Shown here: piece by piece, positions 34,259 through 42,967 of the stretch
Layout: each line of letters begins with the position of its first letter
Numbering within the stretch: the stretch's first letter is position 1
Source: Phycisphaerae bacterium
GTDB taxonomy: Bacteria; Planctomycetota; Phycisphaerae; Tepidisphaerales; Tepidisphaeraceae
Direction: 5' to 3'
Length of the DNA: 52,852 nt
NCBI GenBank assembly: GCA_014379105.1
Contig: JACMML010000055.1
Location: forward strand, 1-52,852
Notes under the pieces: generated by a model
What the model was told of the DNA's origin: nothing
The model's input: only the letters and a program-made list of their open reading frames with translations
The model's database searches: none
Program-made: the position numbers and the translations under genes

Positions 34259-34300
34259 CGTGGGAATCCGATCTGAATCAATCCGATCTGAATCGTCGAT

Positions 34301-34939
34301 TTACAACAGGCCCGTTTCGGCGAGCCACGTCCGCGCGATCAGCATGTGCCCGGCCGATGAAGGATGCACGCCGTCGGGGGTCCAGTCGATATCCGGGCGT
34401 TGTTTGCGGGCGTTAACGAACACCGTGTGCAGCGGCACCAGCGCGGCGGCGCCGAACTCGCGCTTCAGCTCGTTCACTGCCCGAACGTAAGGCTGAAGCA
34501 CCTGGTTCCCCTCCGCCGGCCCCGGCGGCTCGATCACGCTTGGCTGGCAAAGCACGATCCTGGTTTTAGGCGACGCGCCCTGCACCTGGCGAAGGATGAC
34601 GTGATACAAATCAACGAATTGCTCGATCGGCACGCCGCTGGGGTTCTCGCGGTTCAGGCCGTGCCATACGTCGTTGATGCCGATCATGATGGACAGCACA
34701 TCCGGCTGATGGTCGATCACGTCCTGCTTCCAGCGCTTCGCCAGGTCGGTCACCTTGTTGCCGCTGATGCCGACGTTGATGACGCGGGGCGCCTGCGTCA
34801 GATGCCGGGCATAGAGGTAATCGCGGATGATGCGGACGTATCCATGCCCAACGCCGTCGGCGTCATCGCGGCGGCCGCAATCGGTGATGCTGTCGCCGAT
34901 GAAGAGAAACGTCTGTCCTGGTTGCAGATCAAGCGGCAT
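34301..34939 (-). CDS. SGNH/GDSL hydrolase
   Basis: The protein has 212 residues with all four SGNH blocks: GDSITD (Ser17), VGISGNKV (block II Gly), MIGINDVWHG (block III Asn) and DGVHPSSAGH (block V Asp-His). No signal peptide is visible, so it should act in the cytoplasm. Such enzymes deacetylate or de-esterify carbohydrates and other substrates, and acetyl-sugar esterase activity would suit the neighbouring oxidoreductase, but this is inference. The length is normal for a single-domain member. Confidence 0.9.
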   Translation of the reverse strand: MPLDLQPGQTFLFIGDSITDCGRRDDADGVGHGYVRIIRDYLYARHLTQAPRVINVGISGNKVTDLAKRWKQDVIDHQPDVLSIMIGINDVWHGLNRENPSGVPIEQFVDLYHVILRQVQGASPKTRIVLCQPSVIEPPGPAEGNQVLQPYVRAVNELKREFGAAALVPLHTVFVNARKQRPDIDWTPDGVHPSSAGHMLIARTWLAETGLL

Positions 34940-34976
34940 GATGTTTTTTTACTCCCCACCGGGCGGCGATGCAAAA

Positions 34977-35009
34977 GCAGCACCCGCCGACCGGTCGGGT
35001 CGGCGGGTG
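34977..35009 (-). terminator. Intrinsic terminator after rpmB
   Basis: A perfect 12-bp stem has arms 34981-34992 (CACCCGCCGACC) and 34998-35009 (GGTCGGCGGGTG) with a 5-base loop. On the minus strand it is followed by CTGCTTTT. It lies 42 bases after the L28 stop codon. The opposite strand also has a T-rich run (ATTTTTG), so it could work in both directions. Confidence 0.75.
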
Positions 35010-35051
35010 AAGATTTTTGTGTTGATGGAAACGACCCGGCGAATCGCGTGC

Positions 35052-35309
35052 TTACGCGGCGACGGGCTTGTAGTTGCTACGGACGGGCTTTTGAACGAGT
35101 CCCATCTTGATCGCCTTTGTGGAGACCTTGATCCGCGTGATCTGCCCGTCCACAACCGCGCGAACGGTCTGGATGTTGGCTTTGAACTGCCGGGCCGTGA
35201 TGCCCGTGCATTTGGTGCCCACGCCGCCAAGGTACTTGGCCTTGCCGCGATGAGTCTTCTGATTCCCGATGCGGGTCTTCTTGCCGGTAAAGTAGCAGAC
35301 GCGAGGCAT
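35052..35309 (-). CDS. rpmB: 50S ribosomal protein L28
   Basis: The protein is 85 residues, typical for bacterial L28. It opens with MPRVCYFTGKKTRIGNQKTH, the form with Cys only at position 5, and contains KYLGGVGTK and RVSTK-like IKVSTKAIKM. It is a structural component of the large ribosomal subunit. The Cys of classical zinc-binding C+ paralogues is not repeated, so this looks like a C-minus form. GGAAACGATATG precedes the start. It is monocistronic with its own terminator, and tRNA-Arg lies divergently 135 bases away. Confidence 0.95.
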   Translation of the reverse strand: MPRVCYFTGKKTRIGNQKTHRGKAKYLGGVGTKCTGITARQFKANIQTVRAVVDGQITRIKVSTKAIKMGLVQKPVRSNYKPVAA

Positions 35310-35444
35310 ATCGTTTCCTTTGACAGTCCGAAAAAGTCGAGCTAGGCAACATAAACGCTATTGCGGCCGATTGCAAGATCATTGACGTCTCCGGATGGTT
35401 GACATTCGGGGCATAAAACGCGAAGGTATCTAGCTCGATTGAAC

Positions 35445-35518
35445 GCAGTTGTAGCTCAATTGGATAGAGCGGCGGCCTACGGAGCCGCAGGTTGCAGGTT
35501 CGAGCCCTGCCAACTGCA
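35445..35518 (+). tRNA. tRNA-Arg (anticodon ACG)
   Basis: The 74-base cloverleaf is complete. The acceptor stem GCAGTTG pairs with CAACTGC, the D arm is GCTC/GAGC, the anticodon stem is GCGGC/GCCGC with loop CTACGGA, and the T arm is GCAGG/CCTGC with TTCGAGC. The anticodon at 35479-35481 is ACG, which reads arginine CGN codons after A34-to-I editing. CCA is not encoded. Confidence 0.95.
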
Positions 35519-35619
35519 TTTCCTCGGTTTTTCATACCTTGATTGGCTTCGTTTGGCTCCTTTTATTGCTCAGTTTTGGATTCTGTCATATTGGCAGGTG
35601 GGTTCGTTTTGTGGGTTAG

Positions 35620-35800
35620 AGATTGGGGACAAGGGCTTGGGGCTTGGTGAGTTGGCTTCGTTCGTTCAATCTTCCTAAGCCCCTGACCCCAATCACCAGT
35701 CCCACCTCAGGCTTCGTTCCTCGTCCCCTCTCCCTGCGGGAGAGGGTTAGAGTGAGGGGGCTGGCGGATTTGCCGGGCGCGGCGGTGGGTTCGTTTTTTC
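35620..35800. repeat. Composite dispersed repeat, second copy
   Basis: The element consists of a GGGGCTTGG... unit with TTGGCTTCGTTCGTTC, then CCCCTGACCCCAATCACCAG, then a unit with a small palindrome, CCCTCTCCCTGCGGGAGAGGG, next to TTAGAGTGAGGGGGCTGGC. The reverse complement of 838-1030 contains the same units in the same order. Unlike the first copy, this one lies in an intergenic region just after tRNA-Arg. Confidence 0.7.
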
Positions 35801-36168
35801 ATTACATAACACCTCGCGTGCCCTTCTAAACCCGCCTTATTTGTAGCCGCCCAGTTCGCGCAATTTGCTCTCATCTTGTAGTCTCAACGAAAGCAAAAGT
35901 CGGCCAAAAAGAAGCCAATTTTGTAAATAATCTCTTCCCACAACCCCGGCCGAGAGGGTAGGGAAAGGCAAGCGCTAAATATGTGCGGGGCGATGCACGT
36001 CGGTAATCGGACAGATCGCGGTTGCGCTGTGGTATCTTGATGTGTCACGGTGTTGTCGCGGATTTGAGATCATTGCCCAACGAGGTAGCTTATCGAGCAT
36101 CGATGATGCATGTTTCGGCACGCAAATTGATCGCCGTTCGCTTCTTATAATCCAACCAAGGACATCCC
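35801..36168. other. Intergenic region with possible -10 element before the VOC gene
   Basis: No gene is supported in this stretch. A TATAAT at 36146-36151 lies about 18 bases upstream of the VOC start codon, without a clear -35. AAGGA precedes the ATG. I see no recognisable RNA gene. Confidence 0.35.
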
Positions 36169-36570
36169 ATGGCCACCAAGATCTTCGTGAATCTTCCCGT
36201 TAAAGACCTTTCGCGATCAATAGCGTTTTTTAAGAAGCTGGGTTACCAGTTCAATCAACAGTTCACTGACGAAACGGCCGGGTGCATGGTTGTGAGTGAC
36301 GACATCTATGTGATGCTGCTGACCGAAGAGAAATTCAAGACCTTTACGCCCAAGTCGGTCAGCGACGCGACTAAAAGCACCGAGGTGCTGGTAGCGCTCA
36401 CGTGCGAGAGCCGCGCGGCGGTGGATGAGCTTGTCGCTAAGGCAGTGGCCGCGGGCGGAAAAACGTATAGGGAGCCCGACGATCACGGCTTCATGTACGC
36501 GCACGCATACCAGGATCTTGACGGGCACATCTGGGAACCATTCTGGATGGACCCGGCGTCGGCTAAATAG
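36169..36570 (+). CDS. VOC (glyoxalase/bleomycin-resistance fold) family protein
   Basis: The protein is 133 residues with two beta-alpha-beta-beta-beta modules. It begins with IFVNLPVKDLSRSIAFFKKL, the usual VOC opening, and ends with GFMYAHAYQDLDGHIWEPFWM, the DxDGHxxE-like C-terminal strand, where His and Glu are metal-ligand candidates. The fold suits dioxygenases, glyoxalases or antibiotic-binding proteins, and the specific role is unknown; this subtype is often called 'lactoylglutathione lyase-like YaeR/PhnB type'. The start is supported by AAGGA, and it is transcribed alone. Confidence 0.88.
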   Translation: MATKIFVNLPVKDLSRSIAFFKKLGYQFNQQFTDETAGCMVVSDDIYVMLLTEEKFKTFTPKSVSDATKSTEVLVALTCESRAAVDELVAKAVAAGGKTYREPDDHGFMYAHAYQDLDGHIWEPFWMDPASAK

Positions 36571-36697
36571 GCGATTGAATCGCTGATCGTGAGTCGGGCT
36601 ACCAAGCCACGTAGATTTCGGCCAAGATGATTCGCAGCTTTGCGACGATGACGTGCGCATTTTGTTGTGGCAATAAACGAATAGGACGACGCAATTA

Positions 36698-37318
36698 ATG
36701 ATCCCAGCACACGAAGCACTCGAACGACTGCGGGCCGGCAATCGGCGGTTTGTCTCCGACGACCGAAGCAGCGACGCGCTCACCGGCCATTCGCGGCGGC
36801 GCGAGGTGGCGGCGGCGCAGGAGCCGTTTGCGATCATCCTCGGCTGCTCCGATTCCCGCGTGCCGGCGGAATTTGTATTTGATCAGGGGCTCGGCGATCT
36901 GTTCGTGATTCGCGTCGCGGGGAACATCGTCGCGCCGTCGCAGATCGGCAGCGTTGAGTTCGCGGCCGAGCGGTTTCACACGCGGCTGGTCGTTGTGCTC
37001 GGGCATTCCAAGTGCGGCGCGGTTCTGGCGACGCTCGAAGAACTGGCGCGGCCTTCCGAAGCGCAGTCGCGAAACCTGCAATCCATCGTCGATCGCATCC
37101 GCCCGTCCGTGCAGGACCTGATGCAGACCGAGCTGCGCCACGATCCCGAAGCGCTGGTCCGCCAGGCGGTCCGCGCCAACATCCGCGTCTCGGCCAACCA
37201 CCTTCGGCACGGCTCGGAAGTTCTGGAACAGTTGATCCGCAACGAAGGCCTGTTGGTGGTCGGAGCGGAATATTGCCTGGAGACGGGGGTCGTGGATTTC
37301 TTTGATGGGATGCCGTAG
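36698..37318 (+). CDS. Beta-class carbonic anhydrase
   Basis: The 206-residue enzyme interconverts CO2 and bicarbonate. The zinc ligands are Cys50 (ILGCSDSRVP), His103 and Cys106 (VLGHSKCGAV). The Asp52-Arg54 dyad is present. No signal peptide is seen, so it is cytoplasmic. The length is normal for bacterial beta-carbonic anhydrases. It has no operon partner. Confidence 0.93.
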   Translation: MIPAHEALERLRAGNRRFVSDDRSSDALTGHSRRREVAAAQEPFAIILGCSDSRVPAEFVFDQGLGDLFVIRVAGNIVAPSQIGSVEFAAERFHTRLVVVLGHSKCGAVLATLEELARPSEAQSRNLQSIVDRIRPSVQDLMQTELRHDPEALVRQAVRANIRVSANHLRHGSEVLEQLIRNEGLLVVGAEYCLETGVVDFFDGMP

Positions 37319-37419
37319 CGAAGCCCGCATCCGGGCTGATCGCATCGATCACTTATCGCAGCGGCGCTCAGTAGCAGTTGAGCTACCAGCTTGCTCGCAA
37401 TACCAACGGGGACAGACCG

Positions 37420-37919
37420 ATGGACGATGTACTGATTCGGCTCACCTTCACCGCCGCCATTGGCTCCGGGCTCATCGCCGGGGTGTTTTTCGCATTTTCG
37501 GCGTTCGTGATGAAGGCGCTGGCGCGTCTCCCGGGCAGCGCCGGCATGGCGGCGATGCAGTCGATTAATGTTGTGGTGCTGAATCCGATTTTTCTCGGTG
37601 TGTTCATGGGGACTGCGCTGCTCTGCGCCATCACGGCGGTCGGCGGTGTGATGCGATGGGATCGGCCGGGCGGGGCGTGGATTGTCGCCGGGGCGCCGCT
37701 ATATCTGCTGGCACGTTTGGCGTCACGATCGTGTTTAACGTGCCGCTTAATAACTCGTTGGCAACGATCGCGCCGGACGATCCCGAAGGCGCTCGACAAT
37801 GGGCGATCTATGTCAGCCGATGGACGTTGTGGAACCACGTGCGGACGGCCGCGGCGCTGGCGGCGATGGGAGCGTTCGTCATCGCATTCAGGCGATTGTC
37901 CGCCGCGGCATCGATTTAA
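37420..37919 (+). pseudogene. DUF1772 (anthrone oxygenase-like) membrane protein gene with a single-base frameshift
   Basis: The first frame (from ATG 37420, preceded by GGGGA) encodes four-helix membrane protein features: LIRLTFTAAIGSGLIAGVFF, SINVVVLNPIFLGVFMG and GAWIVAGAPLYLL. At about 37710 the matching continuation shifts to another frame: GTFGVTIVFNVPLNNSL, then WTLWNHVRTAAALAAMGAF, which is the characteristic DUF1772 C-terminal half. One missing G in the run 'ctgctg-gcacg' would restore a 166-residue protein. It is either a real inactivation or a sequencing error; programmed frameshifting is less likely because no slippery heptamer is visible. Confidence 0.75.
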
Positions 37920-37949
37920 TCACCGGCTATCTAAACTGCCCGACGCTCT

Positions 37950-37986
37950 AAACGAAAACTGCACCGCCGAATACCGGCGGTGCAGT
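37950..37986 (-). terminator. Intrinsic terminator for the small exported protein gene
   Basis: A perfect 12-bp stem has arms 37958-37969 (ACTGCACCGCCG) and 37975-37986 with a 5-base loop. On the minus strand it is followed by TTTCGTTTAGAG. It lies about 120 bases beyond the stop codon of the gene at 38109-38342. The + strand side lacks a T-tract. Confidence 0.65.
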
Positions 37987-38108
37987 GTAAACAATCCAAT
38001 CCTCCTCCGAAGATTGGACTTTTCACTTTAGCGAGCGGTCAACTGCGACATCGGTGTTCCGTGACCGCCGAGATAGACGGGTCCGACGGGTGTGCGATCG
38101 GCATCCAT

Positions 38109-38342
38109 TCACCGTGCCTGCCAGCGGGTGTCTGTGTTGTCTCGGCCGGTCAAGGCATAGGGCGCGCGATCAGACACGTCTGCGCCGGGATTAACCGCGA
38201 CCATGATCGTTCGGCTGCCGCCGATATTGATGTTGTGAAAGCCGGGATCGGCTCGATCGATCGCGGACGCGGTTGAGACCATTCCCAATGCTGCGATTGA
38301 TGCGACGGCGAGCGTGGTGCTCTTGAATAGTGCGGTGAACAT
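38109..38342 (-). CDS. Small secreted hypothetical protein
   Basis: The product is 77 residues. A Sec signal peptide (MFTALFKSTTLAVASIAALG, cleavage near STASA) leads a mature part of about 50 residues, IDRADPGFHNINIGG..., rich in Asp, Asn and Gly, with no cysteines. The start is strongly supported by GGAAGGAAG just upstream of the ATG. I do not recognise a family. It stands alone with its own downstream hairpin. Confidence 0.65.
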   Translation of the reverse strand: MFTALFKSTTLAVASIAALGMVSTASAIDRADPGFHNINIGGSRTIMVAVNPGADVSDRAPYALTGRDNTDTRWQAR

Positions 38343-38519
38343 GACAACTTCCTTCCGAAAAATGGAGCCCGAACCGGCCCCGGGTGGGTGCAGGCGGCAA
38401 TGCACGCTGCAAGTGTCGTCCGCGTCTACCCAATGATACGCAGGCAATCGATGTGTAGATGGCGGGTTGTCGCAAATAGCGGCTAACTGAGCCAATAATC
38501 GAGATAATTGATTAGCGAA

Positions 38520-39083
38520 TTATGGAAGTTTTGCCAGGCGGGCGTCCAGGCCGTCGCGGGATTCCGTCGCATCACTCAGCGACAGAAGTTTCTGAAGGGC
38601 GGTGCGCATTGCGGTTTTGGGTAGATGATTGCGATCCAGCAGCCGCACCGCAAATTCATCCGCGGCCGATTCGGTTGCCAGATCGCCGCTGGTCTCGGAA
38701 AGTGCGCCCTGCCGGGTCGCGCCGGTCTGCGTAGAGAGATGCCCGATCTCATGACCGACGATGGCGGCAAGCTCGGCGTCAGTCACGATATGCAACAACC
38801 CTCTTGAAACAAAAATCGAACCGTCCGGCCAACTCCACGCACCGAGCGCCGGCGTCGCGACGACAGATAGCCGAACCGGCACGCCACCGGCGGCAACGAT
38901 CGGCGCCGCAGCGCGCCTCAACCGATCCACGTCCGGGCCGCTCGCGAGGCCGCCATTGCGATCGATCCAGCGATCTGATGGACGCTGCAATGGGGCGCTG
39001 GCGACGTTTGGCGCGGAGCACCCAATATTGGTGCACCCAACAGCCAAGTAAACGAAGACGATGCCAGCAGCTAGACGGTTCAC
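38520..39083 (-). CDS. M48-like (Oma1/LoiP-type) lipoprotein metallopeptidase
   Basis: The protein is 187 residues. A lipoprotein signal ends in LAVGC (Cys17). The M48 core shows WSWPDGSIFVSRGLL, then AAIVGHEIGHLSTQ (His111, Glu112, His115), and ATESAADEFAV, where Glu138 is the third zinc ligand. The domain is short and single, as in BepA/LoiP-like proteases without repeats. It should act in the periplasm on envelope proteins. It lies between the small exported protein gene and the halogenase-like gene on the same strand, with gaps of more than 100 bases. Confidence 0.85.
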   Translation of the reverse strand: MNRLAAGIVFVYLAVGCTNIGCSAPNVASAPLQRPSDRWIDRNGGLASGPDVDRLRRAAAPIVAAGGVPVRLSVVATPALGAWSWPDGSIFVSRGLLHIVTDAELAAIVGHEIGHLSTQTGATRQGALSETSGDLATESAADEFAVRLLDRNHLPKTAMRTALQKLLSLSDATESRDGLDARLAKLP

Positions 39084-39199
39084 TCCCCGTGCTATCGCAA
39101 CGGGAGTGCCAGTCGGAGAATCCGCGTTTTCCGCTGGCGGCGCGTTCAGAAACTAGGCAACCCGGTTCAAGTCCAGCTCAAACGCTCGGATTTCTCCCG

Positions 39200-40684
39200 C
39201 TAACTCTCGGCAAACCATCGCCAGTTCGGATGCCGCACATACGCCAGTGCTTCTTCGACAGTCAGGGCCGACTGCGCCAGAGCCTTGTATTGAATCCGGC
39301 GGTTGGCGATCGACTGTCGCTCGGCGCTGGTCGGAACATACTTGGCCCGGTGCGGAAACCGGTTGGCGACCAGCATCACAAGGAAGCCGTCAATTCCGTA
39401 CGCGTTGGCCGTGTTGCCGTACTGATAGGGGCTGAAATCCACCGGGCCATTCTCCTGGTAAAATTCCAGCAGCGCCGTCAGGCGCGATACGTCTGCGTCA
39501 TGGCGACAGTGCTGCCAATAGGGCGTATCGAGGCGCGTGTTAAGCCAGAAGTGCAGCGTGAGGAAATCGCGAATCTCGTCCCACGACGCCGCCCACAGCT
39601 TATTGTAATAACCGCGCAGCGATGGCGTCGGATCGGCATTCACGATCATCTCGGCGAACGAGTTGCACTGCAGGCAGACCATCATCAACCCGCTGGATTC
39701 CAACGGCTCGACAAACCCGCACGAATTTCCCACCCCCAGCACATTGTCCACCCACGCGCGCCCGTAGCGGCCGGAGCGGAATTTGATCACGCGGTCAAAG
39801 ACGTTCGCTTTGGGGTTCTTTCTCACAAACTCTTCGCGGGCATCGTCATCGGAGATCGCGCCGGAGGAATAGACGTAACCACGGTTGATCGTGCGCTCGT
39901 GATCGATGCGCCAACACCAGCCGGAGTCCATCGTCTCGGCGGTGGTGTAAGGGAGCGTCGGTTCGTCGGTGCGATCCCAGCGGCCGACCACGGCGCGGTC
40001 ATTGAACAGGGAGCCCGCGAAGCTGACGAACGGTTCCTCCAGTGTTTTGCCCAGCAATTCGCTGCGAAATCCGCTGGCATCGACAAAGAAATCCGCCTCC
40101 AGCCGGCGGCCGTCTTCGAGGATCACCGCGGCGATTCCTTCGGGACCACGCTCGGCGCCTTGAACCTTTGCGTCAATGAATTCCACGCCGTCTTCGCGCG
40201 CGAATGTCTCCAGTGCTTTGACCAGCTTGACATTCTCCAGATGAAACGCCGCCCATGGCGGGATATCTGGTGCGCCATTGGGTTGGCGTGCGAACGCCTT
40301 GCCGTGGGCCATCAGCTCGCTCTGGAGATTCATGCTGTCGAATCGATCTTCGCAATAGAACCCGTTTGGGCGGGAAAGCCCCGGTGCGCGAAACCCCATC
40401 TGCGGCTCAAACGCATAATCAAACTGCGGCAGCGGCCCCCACAGAAAATGGATGCCAATCTTCCAGGTCGGCTCGGCCAGTTCATAGAAACGCCGGCGCG
40501 GAATCTTCAGGTATTCAAAGAAGTGCTCGCCGACATTGACGGTTGTGCTCTCCCCGACGCCGATCACGCCAATCTCCGGGCTCCGCACGACGCGGACGCT
40601 GACATTGGGCACCTTGCGCTTCAACGTAAGCGCCGCGATGAGGCCGGCACTTCCGGCGCCGAGGATGAGGATGCTTTTCATCAT
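39200..40684 (-). CDS. Tryptophan-halogenase-family flavoprotein
   Basis: The 494-residue FAD-dependent protein has GAGSAG at residues 9-14, the family segment GVGESTTVNVGEHFFEYL, and GVGNSCGFVEPLESSGL. The catalytic Lys (Lys75, in TWKIG, matching PrnA/RebH Lys79) and Glu (Glu329, in PLESSG) are both present. The family motif WxWxIP appears as WCWRID (256-261), so the proline is replaced. Such enzymes chlorinate or brominate tryptophan or other electron-rich substrates with FADH2, O2 and halide. A flavin reductase partner is not in the window. It lies next to the Gfo/Idh/MocA-AKR fusion on the same strand, 39 bases away, and may be co-transcribed. Confidence 0.85.
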   Translation of the reverse strand: MMKSILILGAGSAGLIAALTLKRKVPNVSVRVVRSPEIGVIGVGESTTVNVGEHFFEYLKIPRRRFYELAEPTWKIGIHFLWGPLPQFDYAFEPQMGFRAPGLSRPNGFYCEDRFDSMNLQSELMAHGKAFARQPNGAPDIPPWAAFHLENVKLVKALETFAREDGVEFIDAKVQGAERGPEGIAAVILEDGRRLEADFFVDASGFRSELLGKTLEEPFVSFAGSLFNDRAVVGRWDRTDEPTLPYTTAETMDSGWCWRIDHERTINRGYVYSSGAISDDDAREEFVRKNPKANVFDRVIKFRSGRYGRAWVDNVLGVGNSCGFVEPLESSGLMMVCLQCNSFAEMIVNADPTPSLRGYYNKLWAASWDEIRDFLTLHFWLNTRLDTPYWQHCRHDADVSRLTALLEFYQENGPVDFSPYQYGNTANAYGIDGFLVMLVANRFPHRAKYVPTSAERQSIANRRIQYKALAQSALTVEEALAYVRHPNWRWFAES

Positions 40685-40723
40685 GAATCGTCCGAGATGG
40701 TTAAGCGAACTGATTGACGGTTC

Positions 40724-42754
40724 TCATGATTCCAGATTCAGCCACTTCATCTCGTCGGGCGTCAATTTCACCGTCAACCCCGGCAGGCTCGTGCGAGTTT
40801 CGTTCAATTGACGCGGGCCGAAGAGGGCGATCGTCGGGAAGGGTTGATTGAGGACATACGCCAGCGCGATGTTGATCGGGCTGACGTTGTGTTTCTTCGC
40901 CAGTTCTTTTGCACGCTCAAGGCGCTGGAAATTGTCGTCGGCGTACCAGCAATGGATCATCTCGCGGTCGTCCAGCTTATCCGGCGCCGCCCGGCCGGGC
41001 AGGAAGAAGCCGCGAGCCTGGCTGCTCCAACTCAGCAGCGTGGTTTGCGTCCTGGTGAACCACGCACGGGAATCCGGATCGCTCGCCGAGACGCAGCCGG
41101 CCCAGACAGGATTGACCATGCGGGCCAGGCTGAAATTGTTGCTCACGACACTGAAGCCCTGCAATCCGTTTTTGCGGGCGTATTCGTTGGCTTCGTCCAC
41201 GCGGGCGAGCGTCCAGTTGCTGCCGCCGAAGATTTTGATCCGGCCGGCGCGGACGTGCTCGTTCATCACGCTCACAAACTCGCCCACCGGCACATCCGGG
41301 TTGTCGCGGTGCATCATGTAGATGTCGGCACGATCAAACTGCAGCCGTTCCAGGCTCTGTTTGAGTTGCCACGAAAGCGAGTACGGATCCACATGCGGCG
41401 GATGGCAGCCTTTGACGATGACAATCGTCTGATCGCGCACGCCGCGCAACTTGATCCACTGCCCAAGCAGCCGTTCCTGTAGTCCGCCGCCATAGAGCCA
41501 GGCGGTGTCGAACGCGTTGCCGCCTTTTTCGAAGAAATCGTCGTTCATCACGGTGGTGTGCGACAGCGTCTGCTGGTTGTCATACCCCAGGACTAGGCGC
41601 GACATTTTCTTATCCAGCCCGGGGATCGTGAGATAGTTCATCGGGGCATGTTGATTGTCGTCAGCCTGCCCGGATTTTACCGTGAGCGTTTCACCCGAGA
41701 CGGTGACGCTGGGATAGCCTTTGTCGGTTTCCATCGCGTAAACCACGCCGCACGCGGCCCGCCATTGATCGAGCGTGCGAGCCTGCGAGAGCATGTCGTC
41801 CCAGGTCATCGCCGGCGCGGCGGCCTGCGTTTTGCTGGCGAGGACGGCATCGTCGAAGGTGTTGATCTCGTGTGTGAAACTCGTGAGATCGGTGGGGATC
41901 ACGATCTCCTCGGCTTGTCCTTTGCGATGTATGACGATCTTCCCTTGCGGCGCGTTGGTGCGATCCGCCAGCCACGGATCGGGGATGACGATCTTTCCTT
42001 CCGTGCCGAAGATGCGGATCACATTTTCCATATTCGCACCGACGCCGGTTGCGACCTGCGCGACGATGCCGCTGGTGAATTTGAGCGTGCCGAGCGCGTA
42101 TTCATCAACGCCTGTGGGCGCGAGCTTGGCGGTGCCGCTGACGTGGTTGGGGTGATCAAAATCTTTGCCCACTGCCGCGCCCGCGATCAGGCGCACCGCC
42201 GAGACGGTGTACCCGCCGACATCCATAATCCCGCCGCCGGCCAGTTCGTTCGCCCAGAGGCGGCTGGTGGGATTGAAGCCGCTCTTGAAACTGAAGGTGG
42301 CCTGGATGATCTGCACGTCGCCGATGGCTTTGGATTTCAGCAGTTCCACGAGCCTGGCGGTCTGCGGGTGGCAGCGATACATGAAGGCTTCCATCAGCGC
42401 GCGATTCGCCAGTGTCGCGGCCTCGATCATTGCCATCGCCTGGGCGTGATTGATCGCCAGCGGCTTTTCGCAAATCACGTGCTTGCCGGCGTGTAGCGCC
42501 TTGATCGACCATTCGGCGTGCAGCGGGTGGGGGGCCGAGATGTAGATGGCATCGACATTCGGATCGGCGAGCAGCGCGTCATAAGTCGCGTGAGCGGCGA
42601 GCGCGCCGTGTTCGGCCGCGAACTTCTGCGCCGATTCCGCGGTCCGCGAACCGACGGCCGCCAGAACGCCGGTGGCGCTCTTCTTCAGATTTTGCGCAAA
42701 GCACTTGGCGATCGAACCCGTACCCAATATGCCCCATCGAACTTGTCCGGCCAT
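40724..42754 (-). CDS. Gfo/Idh/MocA oxidoreductase-aldo/keto reductase fusion
   Basis: The protein is 676 residues and joins two oxidoreductases. Residues 1 to about 355 form a Gfo/Idh/MocA enzyme (ILGTGSIAKCFAQNL, VICEKPLAINHAQAM, IMDVGGYTVSAVRL). From Met372 an aldo/keto reductase barrel follows, with catalytic Asp and Tyr in FDTAWLYGGGLQERLLG, Lys in IVIVKGCHPP and His in IYMMHRDNP. The two may act in sequence on one sugar or cyclitol, or the AKR may recycle cofactor. It is encoded immediately upstream of the halogenase-like gene. The frame is continuous, so this is a real fusion unless an assembly error removed a stop. Confidence 0.88.
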   Translation of the reverse strand: MAGQVRWGILGTGSIAKCFAQNLKKSATGVLAAVGSRTAESAQKFAAEHGALAAHATYDALLADPNVDAIYISAPHPLHAEWSIKALHAGKHVICEKPLAINHAQAMAMIEAATLANRALMEAFMYRCHPQTARLVELLKSKAIGDVQIIQATFSFKSGFNPTSRLWANELAGGGIMDVGGYTVSAVRLIAGAAVGKDFDHPNHVSGTAKLAPTGVDEYALGTLKFTSGIVAQVATGVGANMENVIRIFGTEGKIVIPDPWLADRTNAPQGKIVIHRKGQAEEIVIPTDLTSFTHEINTFDDAVLASKTQAAAPAMTWDDMLSQARTLDQWRAACGVVYAMETDKGYPSVTVSGETLTVKSGQADDNQHAPMNYLTIPGLDKKMSRLVLGYDNQQTLSHTTVMNDDFFEKGGNAFDTAWLYGGGLQERLLGQWIKLRGVRDQTIVIVKGCHPPHVDPYSLSWQLKQSLERLQFDRADIYMMHRDNPDVPVGEFVSVMNEHVRAGRIKIFGGSNWTLARVDEANEYARKNGLQGFSVVSNNFSLARMVNPVWAGCVSASDPDSRAWFTRTQTTLLSWSSQARGFFLPGRAAPDKLDDREMIHCWYADDNFQRLERAKELAKKHNVSPINIALAYVLNQPFPTIALFGPRQLNETRTSLPGLTVKLTPDEMKWLNLES

Positions 42755-42967
42755 CGTCTGCTACTCCTGTCGCGGTAAGGCTACTTGTCGGCGATCATCT
42801 CAACCGATCGAAACGGGCGACCAACCGGCCGCACGCCGATTGTACCCCTCCGAACCGGCGATGGGGAATCTCTGACGGTCGAGTCGCCTGTCAATCGCGG
42901 CGGCTAACATAGAGCGAGTTGATCCTTGCGTACTCTGGACCGTACTCATGTTTAGTGAGGAAACACG

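Noticed and set aside
32410-35309. A single functional operon of SprT-like, oxidoreductase, SGNH hydrolase and L28 genes
   Set aside because: L28 has its own terminator at about 34977-35009, so it should be transcribed separately; only the other three could be co-transcribed.
35445-36168. Integration site or genomic island after tRNA-Arg
   Set aside because: No integrase, attachment-site duplication of the tRNA 3' end or phage-like gene is visible nearby; only a dispersed repeat follows the tRNA.
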